Shown piece after piece: positions 27,191 through 36,932 of a DNA stretch of 64,000 nucleotides. The stretch is taken from assembly GCF_014200175.1 (NCBI RefSeq), contig NZ_JACHBD010000003.1, forward strand, positions 372,001 to 436,000. The letters run 5' to 3'. This DNA comes from Rhizobium lentis (lineage in GTDB: Bacteria; Pseudomonadota; Alphaproteobacteria; Rhizobiales; Rhizobiaceae). A program made the position numbers and the translations under genes. Below the pieces are notes generated by a model. It saw nothing but the letters and a program-made list of their open reading frames with translations. It had not been told where the DNA came from and did no database searches. Position 1 is the stretch's first letter; each line of letters opens with the position of its first letter.

Positions 27191-27933
27191 CCCTCGTCCT
27201 TGATCATATACCCCGCACCCCGGATGGTTTTCAGGAGCGGCTGGCTGAAGTCCTTCTCGATCTTCGAGCGCAGGCGTGAGACATGGACGTCGATGACGTT
27301 GGTCTGCGGGTCGAAGTGATAGTCCCAGACGTTTTCGAGCAGCATGGTGCGGGTCACCACCTGGCCGGCATTCTTCATCAAATATTCGAGCAGGCGGAAT
27401 TCGCGCGGCTGCAGCGGGATTTCCTTGCCGCCGCGGCGCACTTCGTGGGAAAGCCGGTCGAGTTCGAGATCGCCGACGCGATAGATAACGTCCTGCTCCG
27501 GTGTGCCCTTGCGGCGGCCGAGCACCTCGACACGCGCCAGCAATTCGCTGAAGGCATAAGGCTTCGGCAGGTAATCGTCGCCGCCGGCACGAAGGCCGGT
27601 CACCCGGTCGTCGACCTGGCCGAGAGCGGAGAGGATGAGCACCGGCGTATGAATGCCCTTGCGGCGCAGCTCGCTGATGACGGAGAGCCCGTCGCGGCGC
27701 GGCAGCATGCGGTCGATGACGATGACGTCATAGGTATTTTCCGATCCCATGAACAGGCCGCTCTCGCCGTCGCTGGCGTGGTCGGCGACAATGCCCGCCT
27801 CGCGAAAGGCTTTCGTGAGGTAGGCCGCGGCTTCGAGATCATCTTCGATGATGAGAATCTTCATGCGGCCGACATTACCCGCCGGCTGCGTTTCGGCAAG
27901 GCTCAAAGCATCTGGCTGCGGAGCGGCGCTCAT
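27187..27933 (-). CDS. OmpR/PhoB-type response regulator
   Basis: Receiver plus winged-helix regulator. The receiver starts at MKILIIEDDLEAA and has the phosphoacceptor Asp in VIVIDRMLPRRDGL; the DNA-binding domain ends with NVIDVHVSRLRSKI. I chose the ATG at 27933 (248 aa) because GAAGG lies at good distance; it adds about 23 residues before the receiver. An ATG at 27864 would give the more usual 225 aa but has a weak site. Partner of the kinase overlapping its 3' end. A strong hairpin separates it from degP upstream, so it may have its own promoter. Confidence 0.92.
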   Translation of the reverse strand: MSAAPQPDALSLAETQPAGNVGRMKILIIEDDLEAAAYLTKAFREAGIVADHASDGESGLFMGSENTYDVIVIDRMLPRRDGLSVISELRRKGIHTPVLILSALGQVDDRVTGLRAGGDDYLPKPYAFSELLARVEVLGRRKGTPEQDVIYRVGDLELDRLSHEVRRGGKEIPLQPREFRLLEYLMKNAGQVVTRTMLLENVWDYHFDPQTNVIDVHVSRLRSKIEKDFSQPLLKTIRGAGYMIKDEG

Positions 27934-27963
27934 CGCGATCATCCTTCAAAGATCAGAACAATC

Positions 27964-27993
27964 GAGCCGTGCGGAGTTTCCTCCGCACGGCTC
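27964..27993 (-). terminator. Strong hairpin between degP and the two-component genes
   Basis: Perfect 13-bp stem (GAGCCGTGCGGAG and CTCCGCACGGCTC) with TTTC loop, 15 bp after the degP stop. The long T run is on the plus-strand side, so on the transcribed strand the hairpin is preceded by A residues and followed by a T-rich but interrupted sequence. Probably ends the degP transcript. Confidence 0.75.
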
Positions 27994-28008
27994 CCGTTTT
28001 TTCGAGGA

Positions 28009-29595
28009 TCAGCCCTGGCCGTTGATCGGCAGGGCGACGAAACGGCTTCCTTCGCTCGACTGGATCTGGAAGAGCGCCCGAGTGCGGCCGTCCTTCTTGG
28101 CCTGGTTCAGAACCTTGACGACATCAGCAGGGGTGGAGACTTCCTGGTTGTTGACCGAGGTGATCTTCTCGCCTTCCTTGATGCCCTTGTCGGCGGCGTC
28201 GGAGTCCGGGTCGATGCCGGTGATCGCCAGGCCCTTGCCGTCATCCGACGGACCGACCGTCAGGCCGAGATCGGCGAGCGCCTTCTCGGACGCCGGCGCC
28301 TCGGGCTGCTGCGGCTGGTTGTTGTCATCGGCGGACGCATCCTTCTGGTCGGCCGGCAGCGTGCCGAGTTCGACGGTCAGGGACTGCGCCTTGCCGGCGC
28401 GCCAGACCGAAAGCTCGGCCTTGCTGCCCGGCTGCATCGCACCGATGCGGCGGCTGAGGTCACGCGCATCCTTGATCGTTTCACCGTTCAGGGCGGTGAC
28501 GACGTCGCCGGCCTTCATGCCGGCCTTGTCGCCCGGCGATCCGGCCTGCGGGGCGACGACCAGGGCGCCGCTCGGCTCGGAAAGGCCGATGGATTCGGCG
28601 ATATCCTTGGTCACCGGCTGGATCTGGACACCCAGCCAGCCGCGCGATACCTGGCCGTCCTTCATCAGATCGGCAACGACATCCTTGGCGGTCGAAGCCG
28701 GAATGGCGAAGGCGATGCCGACGCTGCCGCCGGACGGCGAGAAAATCGCGGTATTGATGCCGACGACTTCGCCGCTGAGGTTGAAGGTCGGACCGCCTGA
28801 GTTGCCGCGGTTCACGGCGGCATCCACCTGCAGGTAATCGTCATAGGGACCGGAGCCGATATCGCGGCCGCGGGCCGAGACGATGCCGGCGGTGACCGTG
28901 CCGCCGAGGCCGAAGGGGTTGCCGACGGCGACGACCCAGTCGCCGACGCGGACATTGTTGTCGTCGGCCCAGTTGACATAGGTGAACTTCTTGCCCTTGC
29001 CGTCGACCTTCAGGACAGCGAGGTCGGTGCGCGGATCCTTGCCGATCAGCTTGGCATCGAGTTCGGTGCCGTCATTCATAACGGCGACGAAGGCCTGCCC
29101 GTCGGAAACGACGTGGTTGTTGGTGACGATGTAGCCGTCCTCGGAAATGAAGAAACCGGAGCCCTGAGCGACCGGACGCAGACGGCCCTTGCCGGGACCA
29201 TTCGGATTGCCCGGACCGTTCTGGCCGAAGCGCCGCTGGTGGCCCTGCTGGTCGTTCGGATCCTGGCCGAACTGACGGAAGAAGCGCTTCAGCGGATGAT
29301 CATCAGGCAGGTCGTCAAAGCCGCGGCCATTGAAATCGAAGGCGAAGCCGTCATTGTTGTCGGCGACGGGATTGACGCGGTTTTCGACGCGAACAGACAC
29401 GACGGCGGGCGAAACGGCATCGACGACATTGGCGAAGCTCGGAACAGCAGGCGCCTGAACTTTGACGGCTTCGGCATAAGACCGGGTGATTTCGAGCGGA
29501 ACGCCGGTTGCGAGCACAGCGGCTGCGATACCGGCAACGGTAGAAGCCTTGAGCACGGTGGCGAGGGACGGACGTCCGTTGAAATTCTTCAGCAT
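28009..29595 (-). CDS. degP: Do/DegP-type periplasmic serine protease
   Basis: Periplasmic HtrA protease/chaperone of 528 aa. The ATG at 29595 follows GAGAAGGTG; an upstream in-frame extension is unlikely. A signal peptide with hydrophobic core AGIAAAVLATGVPL precedes a linker rich in Gly/Asn/Gln (about residues 85-130). The catalytic triad is complete: His in NNHVV (near 161), Asp in RTDLAVL (near 190), Ser in GNSGGP (near 264). Two PDZ domains follow (about 300-395 and 440-520). It follows the ccm operon and precedes a two-component pair, the arrangement I recall for degP1 of Sinorhizobium. Confidence 0.95.
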   Translation of the reverse strand: MLKNFNGRPSLATVLKASTVAGIAAAVLATGVPLEITRSYAEAVKVQAPAVPSFANVVDAVSPAVVSVRVENRVNPVADNNDGFAFDFNGRGFDDLPDDHPLKRFFRQFGQDPNDQQGHQRRFGQNGPGNPNGPGKGRLRPVAQGSGFFISEDGYIVTNNHVVSDGQAFVAVMNDGTELDAKLIGKDPRTDLAVLKVDGKGKKFTYVNWADDNNVRVGDWVVAVGNPFGLGGTVTAGIVSARGRDIGSGPYDDYLQVDAAVNRGNSGGPTFNLSGEVVGINTAIFSPSGGSVGIAFAIPASTAKDVVADLMKDGQVSRGWLGVQIQPVTKDIAESIGLSEPSGALVVAPQAGSPGDKAGMKAGDVVTALNGETIKDARDLSRRIGAMQPGSKAELSVWRAGKAQSLTVELGTLPADQKDASADDNNQPQQPEAPASEKALADLGLTVGPSDDGKGLAITGIDPDSDAADKGIKEGEKITSVNNQEVSTPADVVKVLNQAKKDGRTRALFQIQSSEGSRFVALPINGQG

Positions 29596-29802
29596 TGGAG
29601 CACCTTCTCTTGTTCTTAAATCTTCAGTCCGGCAGCGCCGGATCAGTCGATGCATCAAGATATAGGATGGCGCACCTTACTGCGAACTGTCCGGCCAATG
29701 AAAAATTCGTAATGATTGGAATGTTTCTGTCGGTTACTGCGCCCGGCGGTTCCCTGGAGTGTCCAAAGGATGCGGAATTATTCATCCCGGCTCGACGGGT
29801 TG

Positions 29803-30492
29803 TTAATTCTTCATAAGCTCGTTCAGCCTCGCCTGTTCTTCCGCCGTCAGCTTGCTTCCCGTCGGCTTGCCAGCCCACCGGCGCGCAAAGACCAGCAGCG
29901 ACAGTCCGCCGGCGAGCACCAGCAGCGCCGGGGCGCCCCAGAGCAATACGGTCTTCATGCTGAACCGCGGCTTCAGTAGCACGAATTCGCCGTAGCGCGA
30001 GACGATATAGTTCAGCACTTCCTCGTCGCTGTCGCCGTCCTTGATGCGCTCGCGCACCAAGAGGCGCAGGTCTTTGGCCAGTTCGGCATTGGAATCATCA
30101 ATCGACTGGTTCTGGCAGACCATGCAGCGCAGTTCGGCCGAAAGAGTGCGGGCACGCGCCTCAAGCGCCGGATCGGCCAGCACTTCGTCGGGATTGACGG
30201 CGAAGGCGGAGAAGGGCGTGAAGAGGATGAAGAGAATGATGAGGAGTCGTGAGAGAACGGACGATATATTGGGTGTACGCCAAGCTTCTCTTCCCCTCAT
30301 TCCTGTGTCCTCAGGGCTTCGCCCGAGGGATGTCACAGGAATCCAGCCACGGCGCGTCCGCGCCGTGAATGAAAGTATACCGCCACTCAACGAGTCTCCT
30401 GCGCCCAAGTCCCTGGACGCGCTGGATTCCTGTGACGATCCTCGGGTCAAGCCCGAGGACAGGAATGAGGAGAAGGAGGAGGCGCCCGTCAT
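29803..30492 (-). CDS. ccmH: Cytochrome c maturation protein CcmH/CycL with repeat-encoded N-terminal extension
   Basis: Periplasm-facing thiol-redox subunit of the cytochrome c heme ligation system, which reduces apocytochrome cysteines. The normal part is recognisable: signal segment ([18 protein letters not shown]), then [13 protein letters not shown], the redox motif [22 protein letters not shown] and a C-terminal membrane helix. The ATG at 30492 overlaps the ccmF stop as ATGA, the usual coupling in this operon, and the frame is open from there. However, about 64 codons before the signal segment come from a palindromic mosaic element (30295-30470). The alternative start is the ATG at 30300, supplied by the element edge, giving 165 aa. 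Which start is used is unknown; function is probably kept if the signal segment still inserts. Confidence 0.85.
   Translation of the reverse strand: MTGASSFSSFLSSGLTRGSSQESSASRDLGAGDSLSGGILSFTARTRRGWIPVTSLGRSPEDTGMRGREAWRTPNISSVLSRLLIILFILFTPFSAFAVNPDEVLADPALEARARTLSAELRCMVCQNQSIDDSNAELAKDLRLLVRERIKDGDSDEEVLNYIVSRYGEFVLLKPRFSMKTVLLWGAPALLVLAGGLSLLVFARRWAGKPTGSKLTAEEQARLNELMKN
30295..30470. repeat. RIME-like palindromic mosaic element
   Basis: About 176 bp with imperfect inverted terminal arms of about 50 bp (30295-30346 and 30422-30470). Both carry CCTCATTCCTGT at the outer end and TCACAGGAATCCAG at the inner end. Each arm itself folds (CCTCGGGC with GCCCGAGG). Between them is a perfect 9-bp hairpin (CACGGCGCG and CGCGCCGTG, 30348-30367). 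This structure fits the rhizobial intergenic mosaic elements (RIME) as I recall them. It codes for no transposase. It lies inside the ccmH reading frame, which is unusual. Confidence 0.8.
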
Positions 30493-32483
30493 TCTGCCGG
30501 CTCCATCGCAGGCTGCGCGGGTTTTGCCTTCGCCTTCCTGCGCGGGGCGCCGACGCGCAGGCGGCGGTCGGAGAGCGAGACGAGGCCGCCGGCGGCCATG
30601 ATCAGGGCGCCGCCCCAGATGCACAGGATGAACGGTTTCCACCAGATGCGCACGACAATGCCGCCGTCCGTCGTGGTGTCCCCCAAGGAAACATAGAGCT
30701 GGCTGAGGCCGAAGGTCAGGATGCCGGCCTCGGTCGTCGGCATCTGCCGGGCTGTATAGAGGCGCTTGGCCGACCAGGTGTCGGCAACCGCAACCCCGGC
30801 GCGCCGGATGGTGAAGTGGCCGCGCTCCTCGCTATAGTTGGGCCCCCTCGCCGGCCGCATGCCGTCGAACGCAAGGCTGTAACCACCGGCATCGACCGTC
30901 TGGCCCGGCTTCATCTCGACGACATGCTCGCTCTGGAAGGTGGTGACGGCGACGATGCCGAGCACGCTGACGCCGAGCCCGGCATGGGCAAGGGCGGTAC
31001 CGAAGGCCGAGCGCGGCAGACCGGCAAGCCTGCGCCAGGCGATGCTTCCGGCTACTTTGCCGATGCCGGCGCGATACCAGAGATCGGCAATGGCGCCGAA
31101 GATGAGGAACAACCCGGCCGCCAGCCCGAGCACCGAGAGCACCGGCCCGCCATGCTGGATATAGAACAGGATTACTGCGGCGGCGAAAGCCAGAGCTGCG
31201 ACGATGTAGAGCCGCTGCAGGGCGCCGAGCAGATCGCCGCGCTTCCAGGCAAGCTGCGGCCCGAACGGCACGATGACGAGCAGCGGCGCCATCAGCAGGC
31301 TGAAGGTCAGGTTGAAGAAGGGCGGCCCGACCGAGATCTTGTCTCCGGTCAGCGTCTCCAGCAGCAGCGGATAGAGCGTGCCGGTCAGCACCGTGCCGCA
31401 GGCGACCGTCAGGATCAGATTGTTGAGGACGAGCGCGCCCTCGCGCGAGATCGGCGCAAACAGCCCGCCGGCCGAGAGCTTCGGCGCGCGGAAGGCAAAC
31501 AGCGACAGCGCGCCGCCGATGAAGATCAGCAGGATGCAGAGGATGAAGACGCCGCGGGAGGGATCGCTGGCAAAGGCATGCACCGAGGTCAGCACGCCGG
31601 AGCGCACCAGGAAGGTGCCCATCAGAGACAGCGAAAAGGTCAAGATGGCGAGCAGCACCGTCCAGATCTTCAGCGCCTCGCGCTTTTCCATGACCAGCGC
31701 CGAATGCAGAAGCGCGGTGCCGGCGAGCCACGGCATGAAGGAGGCGTTCTCGACCGGGTCCCAGAACCACCAGCCGCCCCAGCCGAGCTCGTAATAGGCC
31801 CAGTAGGAGCCCATGGCGATGCCGAGCGTCAGACAGGTCCAAGCAGCCAGCGTCCACGGTCGGACCCAGCGCGCCCAGGCGGCGTCGATCCTGCCTTCAA
31901 GCAGGGCTGCGACGGCAAAGGAGAAGCAGACGGAAAAGCCGACATAGCCGAGATAGAGCAGCGGCGGGTGGATCGCGAGACCCATATCCTGCAGCACCGG
32001 ATTGAGATCGCGGCCTTCGGCCGGCGCCGGATCGAGCCGCAGGAAGGGATTGGAGGTCAAAAGGATGAACAGGGTGAAGGCGAGCGAGATCCAGGCCTGT
32101 ACGGCAAGCACATTGGCCTTCAGCGTCTCCGGCAGGTTGCCGCCGAAGATCGCGACCAGTGCGCTGAACAGCGCCAGGATCAACAGCCAGAGCATCATCG
32201 ATCCCTCGTGATTGCCCCAGACGCCGGAATATTTGTAGATCAGCGGCACCAGCGAATGCGAATTCTCCCAGACGTTCTCGACCGAGAAGTCGGAGACGAC
32301 ATGGGCATAGGTCAGCACGGCGAAGGCAAAGGCGACAAGCGCAAACATCGCCAGCGAGCCTGATGTCGCCACATCCATCATCGCCCGGTCATGGCGGCGG
32401 GCACCGATGACAGGCACGATCGAGACGATCAGCGCCGTCGCCAGCGCCAGCACCAGGGCGTAATGACCGATCTCGATGATCAT
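30489..32483 (-). CDS. ccmF: Heme lyase subunit CcmF/CycK
   Basis: Multi-span inner-membrane protein of 664 aa that receives heme from CcmE and attaches it to apocytochrome c. The tryptophan-rich WWD motif is clear ([16 protein letters not shown], near residues 230-245), and the conserved helix patterns run through the length. The ATG at 32483 overlaps the ccmE stop (ATGA), so it was preferred over an in-frame start 11 codons upstream. The stop overlaps the ccmH start by 4 bp. Third gene of ccmIEFH. Confidence 0.96.
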   Translation of the reverse strand: MIIEIGHYALVLALATALIVSIVPVIGARRHDRAMMDVATSGSLAMFALVAFAFAVLTYAHVVSDFSVENVWENSHSLVPLIYKYSGVWGNHEGSMMLWLLILALFSALVAIFGGNLPETLKANVLAVQAWISLAFTLFILLTSNPFLRLDPAPAEGRDLNPVLQDMGLAIHPPLLYLGYVGFSVCFSFAVAALLEGRIDAAWARWVRPWTLAAWTCLTLGIAMGSYWAYYELGWGGWWFWDPVENASFMPWLAGTALLHSALVMEKREALKIWTVLLAILTFSLSLMGTFLVRSGVLTSVHAFASDPSRGVFILCILLIFIGGALSLFAFRAPKLSAGGLFAPISREGALVLNNLILTVACGTVLTGTLYPLLLETLTGDKISVGPPFFNLTFSLLMAPLLVIVPFGPQLAWKRGDLLGALQRLYIVAALAFAAAVILFYIQHGGPVLSVLGLAAGLFLIFGAIADLWYRAGIGKVAGSIAWRRLAGLPRSAFGTALAHAGLGVSVLGIVAVTTFQSEHVVEMKPGQTVDAGGYSLAFDGMRPARGPNYSEERGHFTIRRAGVAVADTWSAKRLYTARQMPTTEAGILTFGLSQLYVSLGDTTTDGGIVVRIWWKPFILCIWGGALIMAAGGLVSLSDRRLRVGAPRRKAKAKPAQPAMEPAE

Positions 32484-32941
32484 GGCGTCCCCTTCGCTTC
32501 CTGGCCTTCCTGCCACAGGCCCTGCGCCTTCAGCTTGTCGGCCACTTCCCTCGGCATATAGGTCTCGTCATGCTTGGCGAGCACGGTGTCGGCGACAAAG
32601 ACGTTGCCGCCTGAGGCAAACATGCCTTCGGTGACGACCCCCTGCCCTTCGCGGAAGAGATCGGGAAGGATGCCGGTATATTTGACCTTCACGGCATTGG
32701 CGCTCCCGTCGGTGACGGAAAATTCCACCGTCGAGCCGGCACCACGCACGACGCTGCCTGCGCCCACCAAGCCGCCGAGCCGGATGCGGGTCTCCGGCGC
32801 CACCGGGGTCTTCGCCAGATCCGCCGGCATGTAGAAATAGGCGACCGACTGGCTGAAGGCAAACATCACCAACAGCACCGCCGCGATGATGAAACCCATC
32901 CCGCCCGCGATCACCGCAAGGCGCTTCTGCTTGCGCGTCAT
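32480..32941 (-). CDS. ccmE: Heme chaperone CcmE/CycJ
   Basis: Inner-membrane-anchored periplasmic heme chaperone of 153 aa. One N-terminal helix (about residues 8-30) and an OB-fold domain (about 45-140). The covalent heme-binding site is seen as HDETY (His of the HxxxY motif, near residue 120). It overlaps ccmI and ccmF by 4 bp at either end, so the operon is tightly coupled. Confidence 0.96.
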   Translation of the reverse strand: MTRKQKRLAVIAGGMGFIIAAVLLVMFAFSQSVAYFYMPADLAKTPVAPETRIRLGGLVGAGSVVRGAGSTVEFSVTDGSANAVKVKYTGILPDLFREGQGVVTEGMFASGGNVFVADTVLAKHDETYMPREVADKLKAQGLWQEGQEAKGTP

Positions 32942-34068
32942 TGCGTCATTCCCTCCGTGGCTATGCCAAGTTCCCTGGCAAGAGCCAGCAAATGACGGCC
33001 CTGTTCACCCGCCGGCGGAAAAGCCGCAAGCCCGCGCTTCAGGGCGTCGGCTGCGCGATCCTTATCGTTCAATACGGCGTAGGAGCGGACGAGCCGCATC
33101 CATCCCTCGAAATTGTTGGGATCGGCATTCAGCTTGGCGTCGAGGCTTTCGACCATGCCGCGGATCATCTGCTGCCGATCGCCGGCGCTCATGTTTTCGG
33201 CCGCCGCCATGTCTTCCGACGTTGGGCCGCCAGACGCCGAAGGCTGGGCAGCCGCGCCGCCGTTCTTGGCGATATGTTCATTGACCAGCGGCAGCCAGGG
33301 CGCATCGGCAGGCGATTGCTGCGCCAGCGCTTCGAAGGCTCGGCGCGCCTCGTCGGCCCGTCCCGCCTGCTCCATGCTGAGGGCGACATAGAAACGGGCA
33401 CGCGGATTGTCGGGTTCCAGCGTCAGCGACTGTTCCAGCGCCTGGCGTGCCTCGTCGGTCACCACGCCGTCGGAGACCGCCATCAGCGTCTCGGCAAGCC
33501 CGTCGAGCCTGATCGGGCTCGGGCCGAGAAGCCGGATCGCATTGCGGTAGGCGACCAGCGCATCATTGACCCGCATCGTGCGGACATAGATCGGCGCCAG
33601 CACATCCCAGCCCTTGCCGTCATCGGGATTCTCGGCCAGATGCCGTTCCGCCTTGGCAATCAGCATCGCCACGTCATTGCCGGGGTTTTCCAGCCGCGCT
33701 TCCAGCGGCTGCGCGGGCAGATCCGGCCTGCCCGTCGTCAAGTAAAGACAGAGCCCGAGGACCGGCAGGATCAGAAGAACGAAGGCTTCGGTGACACGGT
33801 GATGTCGTGCGGGTTTCGGCATCGTCTCCGGTTCACCGGCAGCAACGGCGATCAGCCGCCGGCCGATTTCGGCCCTGGCGTAATCGGCCTCTTCCGGTGT
33901 GATCAGCCCGCCGGCAAGATCGCGGTCGAGTTCGCGCAGCTGGTCGCGATAGACCGCCGCCTCGCCGGCGCGGCTGTTCCCCGCCGCCTTCGCGCCACGC
34001 AGAAGAGGGTAAAGCAGAATGACGGCGACGGCTGCCGTCAGAACGGCAACGAGAATCCAGAACAGCAT
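32938..34068 (-). CDS. ccmI: Cytochrome c maturation protein CcmI/CycH
   Basis: Membrane-anchored apocytochrome c chaperone of 376 aa. Helix 1 ([18 protein letters not shown]), a cytoplasmic loop with leucine-rich [15 protein letters not shown], helix 2 (about residues 95-115), then periplasmic TPR repeats (about 145-310, for example [18 protein letters not shown] and [12 protein letters not shown]). The start ATG at 34068 gives the family N-terminus; upstream frame extension is not expected. First gene of the operon; the stop overlaps ccmE by 4 bp. A dispersed palindromic repeat lies 93 bp upstream. Confidence 0.94.
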   Translation of the reverse strand: MLFWILVAVLTAAVAVILLYPLLRGAKAAGNSRAGEAAVYRDQLRELDRDLAGGLITPEEADYARAEIGRRLIAVAAGEPETMPKPARHHRVTEAFVLLILPVLGLCLYLTTGRPDLPAQPLEARLENPGNDVAMLIAKAERHLAENPDDGKGWDVLAPIYVRTMRVNDALVAYRNAIRLLGPSPIRLDGLAETLMAVSDGVVTDEARQALEQSLTLEPDNPRARFYVALSMEQAGRADEARRAFEALAQQSPADAPWLPLVNEHIAKNGGAAAQPSASGGPTSEDMAAAENMSAGDRQQMIRGMVESLDAKLNADPNNFEGWMRLVRSYAVLNDKDRAADALKRGLAAFPPAGEQGRHLLALARELGIATEGMTQ

Positions 34069-34160
34069 AGCGGCCCAAATACGTGAAGCGCGCGCCCATT
34101 CCAACTGCCAAAGCCGGAATGACGAAGATTTGAGGCTATTCGCCACAATTCAGCAGGCTT

Positions 34161-34266
34161 AAAGCGCGTCGCATCCAATTTAATCCATGCGACGCGCTTT
34201 CGCTCTTTGTTTTTATGCCTGTCGTTGTCCGGGAACCGCTGCACACTTCCGGGCGACATGCATCAG
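34161..34266. repeat. Dispersed palindromic repeat, copy 1
   Basis: About 106 bp. First a perfect 14-bp palindrome (AAAGCGCGTCGCAT and its complement, 12-nt loop, 34161-34200), then a T-rich link, then an imperfect dyad built around GTCGTTGTCC and GGGCGAC ending in TGCATCAG. It is the same element as 55402-55508. It lies immediately 3' of the lipoprotein gene at 34270. Confidence 0.8.
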
Positions 34267-34269
34267 ACC

Positions 34270-34695
34270 TTAACCGAGCGGCGACCAGCTGCCGTCGTCA
34301 TTGCGGCAGGCAGCGCCTCGCGCCACGGTGTCCTTGCCGTCGACCGTCAGCGTATGGGTATATTGCCGGCAATTCTGCGAGCCGACCTGGTAGGGTGCTG
34401 CCGCCACCACCTTGCCGGTGACCGCCTTGCCGCTCCAGACGACGGGCTGGCCGGCGGCTGTCCCTTCCAGCGCCCGGTATTCCGCCTCGAGCGCCCTTTG
34501 CTTGTCGCTGTCGCTCAAGCTGACGCCGCTACGGCCGACAATCCCGCCCTGCAGCGCGGTGATGAAGGCGGCCGATGCCGACGGTTTGCTGGAAAAAATG
34601 CCGCGCGAAGCAGCGCTCTTCGTCGTCGTGCAGCCGGTGAGCGCGACGGTAAGAAGCAAAATGGAAACGATCATGCCTTGCGAGCGTAGAATCAT
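34270..34695 (-). CDS. Surface-antigen-like lipoprotein (RT0821/Lpp0805-like)
   Basis: Probable outer-membrane lipoprotein of 141 aa. Signal with hydrophobic core VSILLLTVAL and lipobox LTGC (Cys22); an internal ATG at 34674 could also serve. The C-terminal segment (NCRQYTHTLTVDG then GAACRNDDGSW) matches the conserved end of the RT0821/Lpp0805-type surface proteins, with two cysteines likely to pair. A middle region similar to these proteins has GGIVGRSGVSLSDSD. Role unknown. It precedes a repeat and lies upstream of ccmI on the same strand, but the repeat and spacing argue against co-transcription. Confidence 0.82.
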   Translation of the reverse strand: MILRSQGMIVSILLLTVALTGCTTTKSAASRGIFSSKPSASAAFITALQGGIVGRSGVSLSDSDKQRALEAEYRALEGTAAGQPVVWSGKAVTGKVVAAAPYQVGSQNCRQYTHTLTVDGKDTVARGAACRNDDGSWSPLG

Positions 34696-34813
34696 TGCGT
34701 CGAACCACGATCAGAGGTCAATTTCAGCCGATCGAAGTGCAGCGTCCCCGTGTCAGCATTAAGGCAAAGCATGCTATACATTTGCCACTATCCTTGTGAC
34801 ATCAAGCAGTTGG

Positions 34814-36217
34814 TCATGCAACATCCTTTGTGACGCCAGGCAGGATAAGCTTCGCCTTCAGCCCGCCCCATTCACCCCGGGACAGCTCCAGCCGGCCCTG
34901 GTATTCGTTGGAAATCTCGGTGACGATCGACAGGCCGAGCCCGGTTCCGGGCTTGCTTTCGTCGAGCCTGCGGCCGCGCTTCAGCGCCTCGCGGATCTGG
35001 TCGGGCTCCAATCCCGGCCCGTCGTCCTCGACGGCGAGCTCCACCCAATGACGGCGCGCGCTCGCCTCTGCACCCTTGACGTCCTCGCCGGCCTCGACGG
35101 CCGAAAGCCGGACCCTGCTCTTGGCGAATCGCGCCGCATTTTCCAGGAGATTGCCGACCGTCTCCTCGAGATCCTGCTGCTCCATGGCGACGGCGAGATG
35201 CGGCGGCGAGACGACGAGATCGAATTCGGTGTCGACATTCAGGCGGCGCATGACGCGCACCAGCCGTTCGAGTGCCGGCTCGGCATCGGTGCGGGCGAGC
35301 ACGGATTCGCGCTGCGCGGCGATGCGGGCCCGGTTGAGATAGGACTGCACCTGCCCCTGCATCGATTCCGCCTGGCTGCGCACCAATTCGCCATGGGATT
35401 TTTCCAGCACACGCGCCTCGTTCAAAAGCACGGCGATCGGCGTCTTCAGCGAATGGGCGAGATTGCCGACCTGCATGCGCGCCCGCTCGACGATGCGGCG
35501 GTTGCTGTCGATCAGTGCGTTGACCTCGTTGGCAAGCGGCAAGATCTCGCGCGGGAAGTCACCCTTCAGCTGCTCGCTCTCGCCGGCGCGGATGCGCTCC
35601 AGGGCGGCGCGCGCCTTGTCGAGCGGCTTCAGGCCGTAGAGAATCGCCAGCGCATTGACGATCAGGCTGCCGACGCCGAAACCGGCGAGCGCCAGATAAA
35701 GACTATGGGAAAAGGTGCGCACATCGTCCTCGACGACGTCGACATTGCCGGTGACGCGGAAGCGCGCCGCCCGTCCGTCGGTATCGAGCACCACTTCGGT
35801 TTCGGCGACCTGCACGCGGTTTCCGGAGGCATCCGTCACCTGATAATAACGCTCGTAATTCTTGTCGAAGGGCGCCTCGACGACGGAGGGAACCGGAATG
35901 AGCGCCGAGCCGAGCGAAGGCGAGACCAGCGGCGCTGTCGTATAGGTGCCGAGCGGCTCCACCACCCAGTACCAGCCGGTCTTCGGCTGGGCAAAGCGCA
36001 GGTCGCCGAGCTGCGGACTGCCGCTCAACGCCCCCTGATCGCCGATCGTCACCGAATTGATGACGTTATAGAGCTGCGCCCGCAAGAGATCCTGGAAGCC
36101 ACGTTCGGCGCTCTTGCGGTAAAGCGTCGAGATCAGCAGGCCGATCACCACCAGCGCCACCGTCGACCAGACCGTGGTCAGCAGCAGCACACGTGCAGTG
36201 AGCGACTTAATTCGCAT
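34814..36217 (-). CDS. feuQ: Sensor histidine kinase FeuQ
   Basis: Inner-membrane kinase of 467 aa. Two helices (about residues 10-32 and 165-188) enclose a periplasmic sensor domain, followed by HAMP, HisKA-type region with His near 255 in NLAHSLKTPIAVLLNE, and ATPase with NLLENAARFAKS, DDGPGLEP and GTGLGLSIV. The HSLKTP form and the order feuN-feuP-feuQ identify the PhoQ-like FeuPQ system of rhizobia, which controls osmoadaptation and cyclic glucan export genes in Sinorhizobium. The start overlaps the feuP stop by 11 bp. Confidence 0.87.
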   Translation of the reverse strand: MRIKSLTARVLLLTTVWSTVALVVIGLLISTLYRKSAERGFQDLLRAQLYNVINSVTIGDQGALSGSPQLGDLRFAQPKTGWYWVVEPLGTYTTAPLVSPSLGSALIPVPSVVEAPFDKNYERYYQVTDASGNRVQVAETEVVLDTDGRAARFRVTGNVDVVEDDVRTFSHSLYLALAGFGVGSLIVNALAILYGLKPLDKARAALERIRAGESEQLKGDFPREILPLANEVNALIDSNRRIVERARMQVGNLAHSLKTPIAVLLNEARVLEKSHGELVRSQAESMQGQVQSYLNRARIAAQRESVLARTDAEPALERLVRVMRRLNVDTEFDLVVSPPHLAVAMEQQDLEETVGNLLENAARFAKSRVRLSAVEAGEDVKGAEASARRHWVELAVEDDGPGLEPDQIREALKRGRRLDESKPGTGLGLSIVTEISNEYQGRLELSRGEWGGLKAKLILPGVTKDVA

Positions 36218-36878
36218 GTTTCGGCGCTTGGATGCGGTAGCCGAGACCGCGCACTGTTTCGATCAAGTCGACGCCCATCTTCTTGCGCAGACGGCCGACG
36301 AAAACCTCGATCGTATTGGAATCGCGGTCGAAATCCTGATCGTACATGTGCTCGACCAGTTCGGTGCGCGAGACGACCTCTCCCATGTGATGCATGAGAT
36401 AGGCGAGCAGGCGATATTCGTGCGAGGTCAGCTTCAGCGCCGTGCCGTTGACCGTCGCCTTGGAGGATTTGGTGTCGAGCCGGACCGGCCCGCAGACAAT
36501 CTCGGAGGAAGCATGCCCGGCAGCGCGCCGGATCAGCGCCCGGATGCGCGCCAGAACTTCCTCGACATGGAAAGGCTTGGTGACGTAATCGTCGGCGCCG
36601 GCGTCGATGCCGGCGACCTTGTCGCTCCAGCGGTCGCGCGCCGTCAGGATCAAAACCGGCATGCCGCGGCCGGCACCGCGCCATTTTTCGAGCACGGTGA
36701 CGCCGTCCATCTCCGGCAGGCCGATATCGAGGATGATGGCGTCATAGGGTTCGGTATCGCCGAGGAAATGTCCCTCCTCGCCGTCGAACGCCTGGTCGAC
36801 GACATAACCGGCCTCCTTCAGCGTGTCGGTTAGCTGCCGGTTCAGGTTGACGTCGTCTTCGATTACCAGGATGCGCAT
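36207..36878 (-). CDS. feuP: Response regulator FeuP
   Basis: OmpR/PhoP-type regulator of 223 aa. Receiver with phosphoacceptor Asp near residue 51 in IILDIGLPEMDG, Thr and Lys switch residues in LILTARD and VTKPF, and a C-terminal winged helix ending in VFVGRLRKKMG. It lies 54 bp downstream of the small periplasmic protein gene and overlaps feuQ by 11 bp, so the three probably form one transcript. Function by family and context: activation of feuPQ-dependent genes under low osmolarity. Confidence 0.88.
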   Translation of the reverse strand: MRILVIEDDVNLNRQLTDTLKEAGYVVDQAFDGEEGHFLGDTEPYDAIILDIGLPEMDGVTVLEKWRGAGRGMPVLILTARDRWSDKVAGIDAGADDYVTKPFHVEEVLARIRALIRRAAGHASSEIVCGPVRLDTKSSKATVNGTALKLTSHEYRLLAYLMHHMGEVVSRTELVEHMYDQDFDRDSNTIEVFVGRLRKKMGVDLIETVRGLGYRIQAPKHAN

Positions 36879-36932
36879 CGGTCCGCCTTCGTCCGCTTCA
36901 AATCGATCATGTTCTGAATAGACCGATTCCGC

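Noticed and set aside
30295..30470. Insertion sequence in the ccm operon
   Set aside because: No transposase frame and a nested-palindrome structure fit a non-autonomous mosaic repeat instead.
30369..32363. 664-codon open frame on the plus strand
   Set aside because: Antisense to ccmF; composition dominated by Arg, Gln, Asp and Gly as expected for a shadow.
34796..36397. 533-codon frame on the plus strand across feuQ
   Set aside because: Antisense to feuQ and feuP, which have complete motifs.
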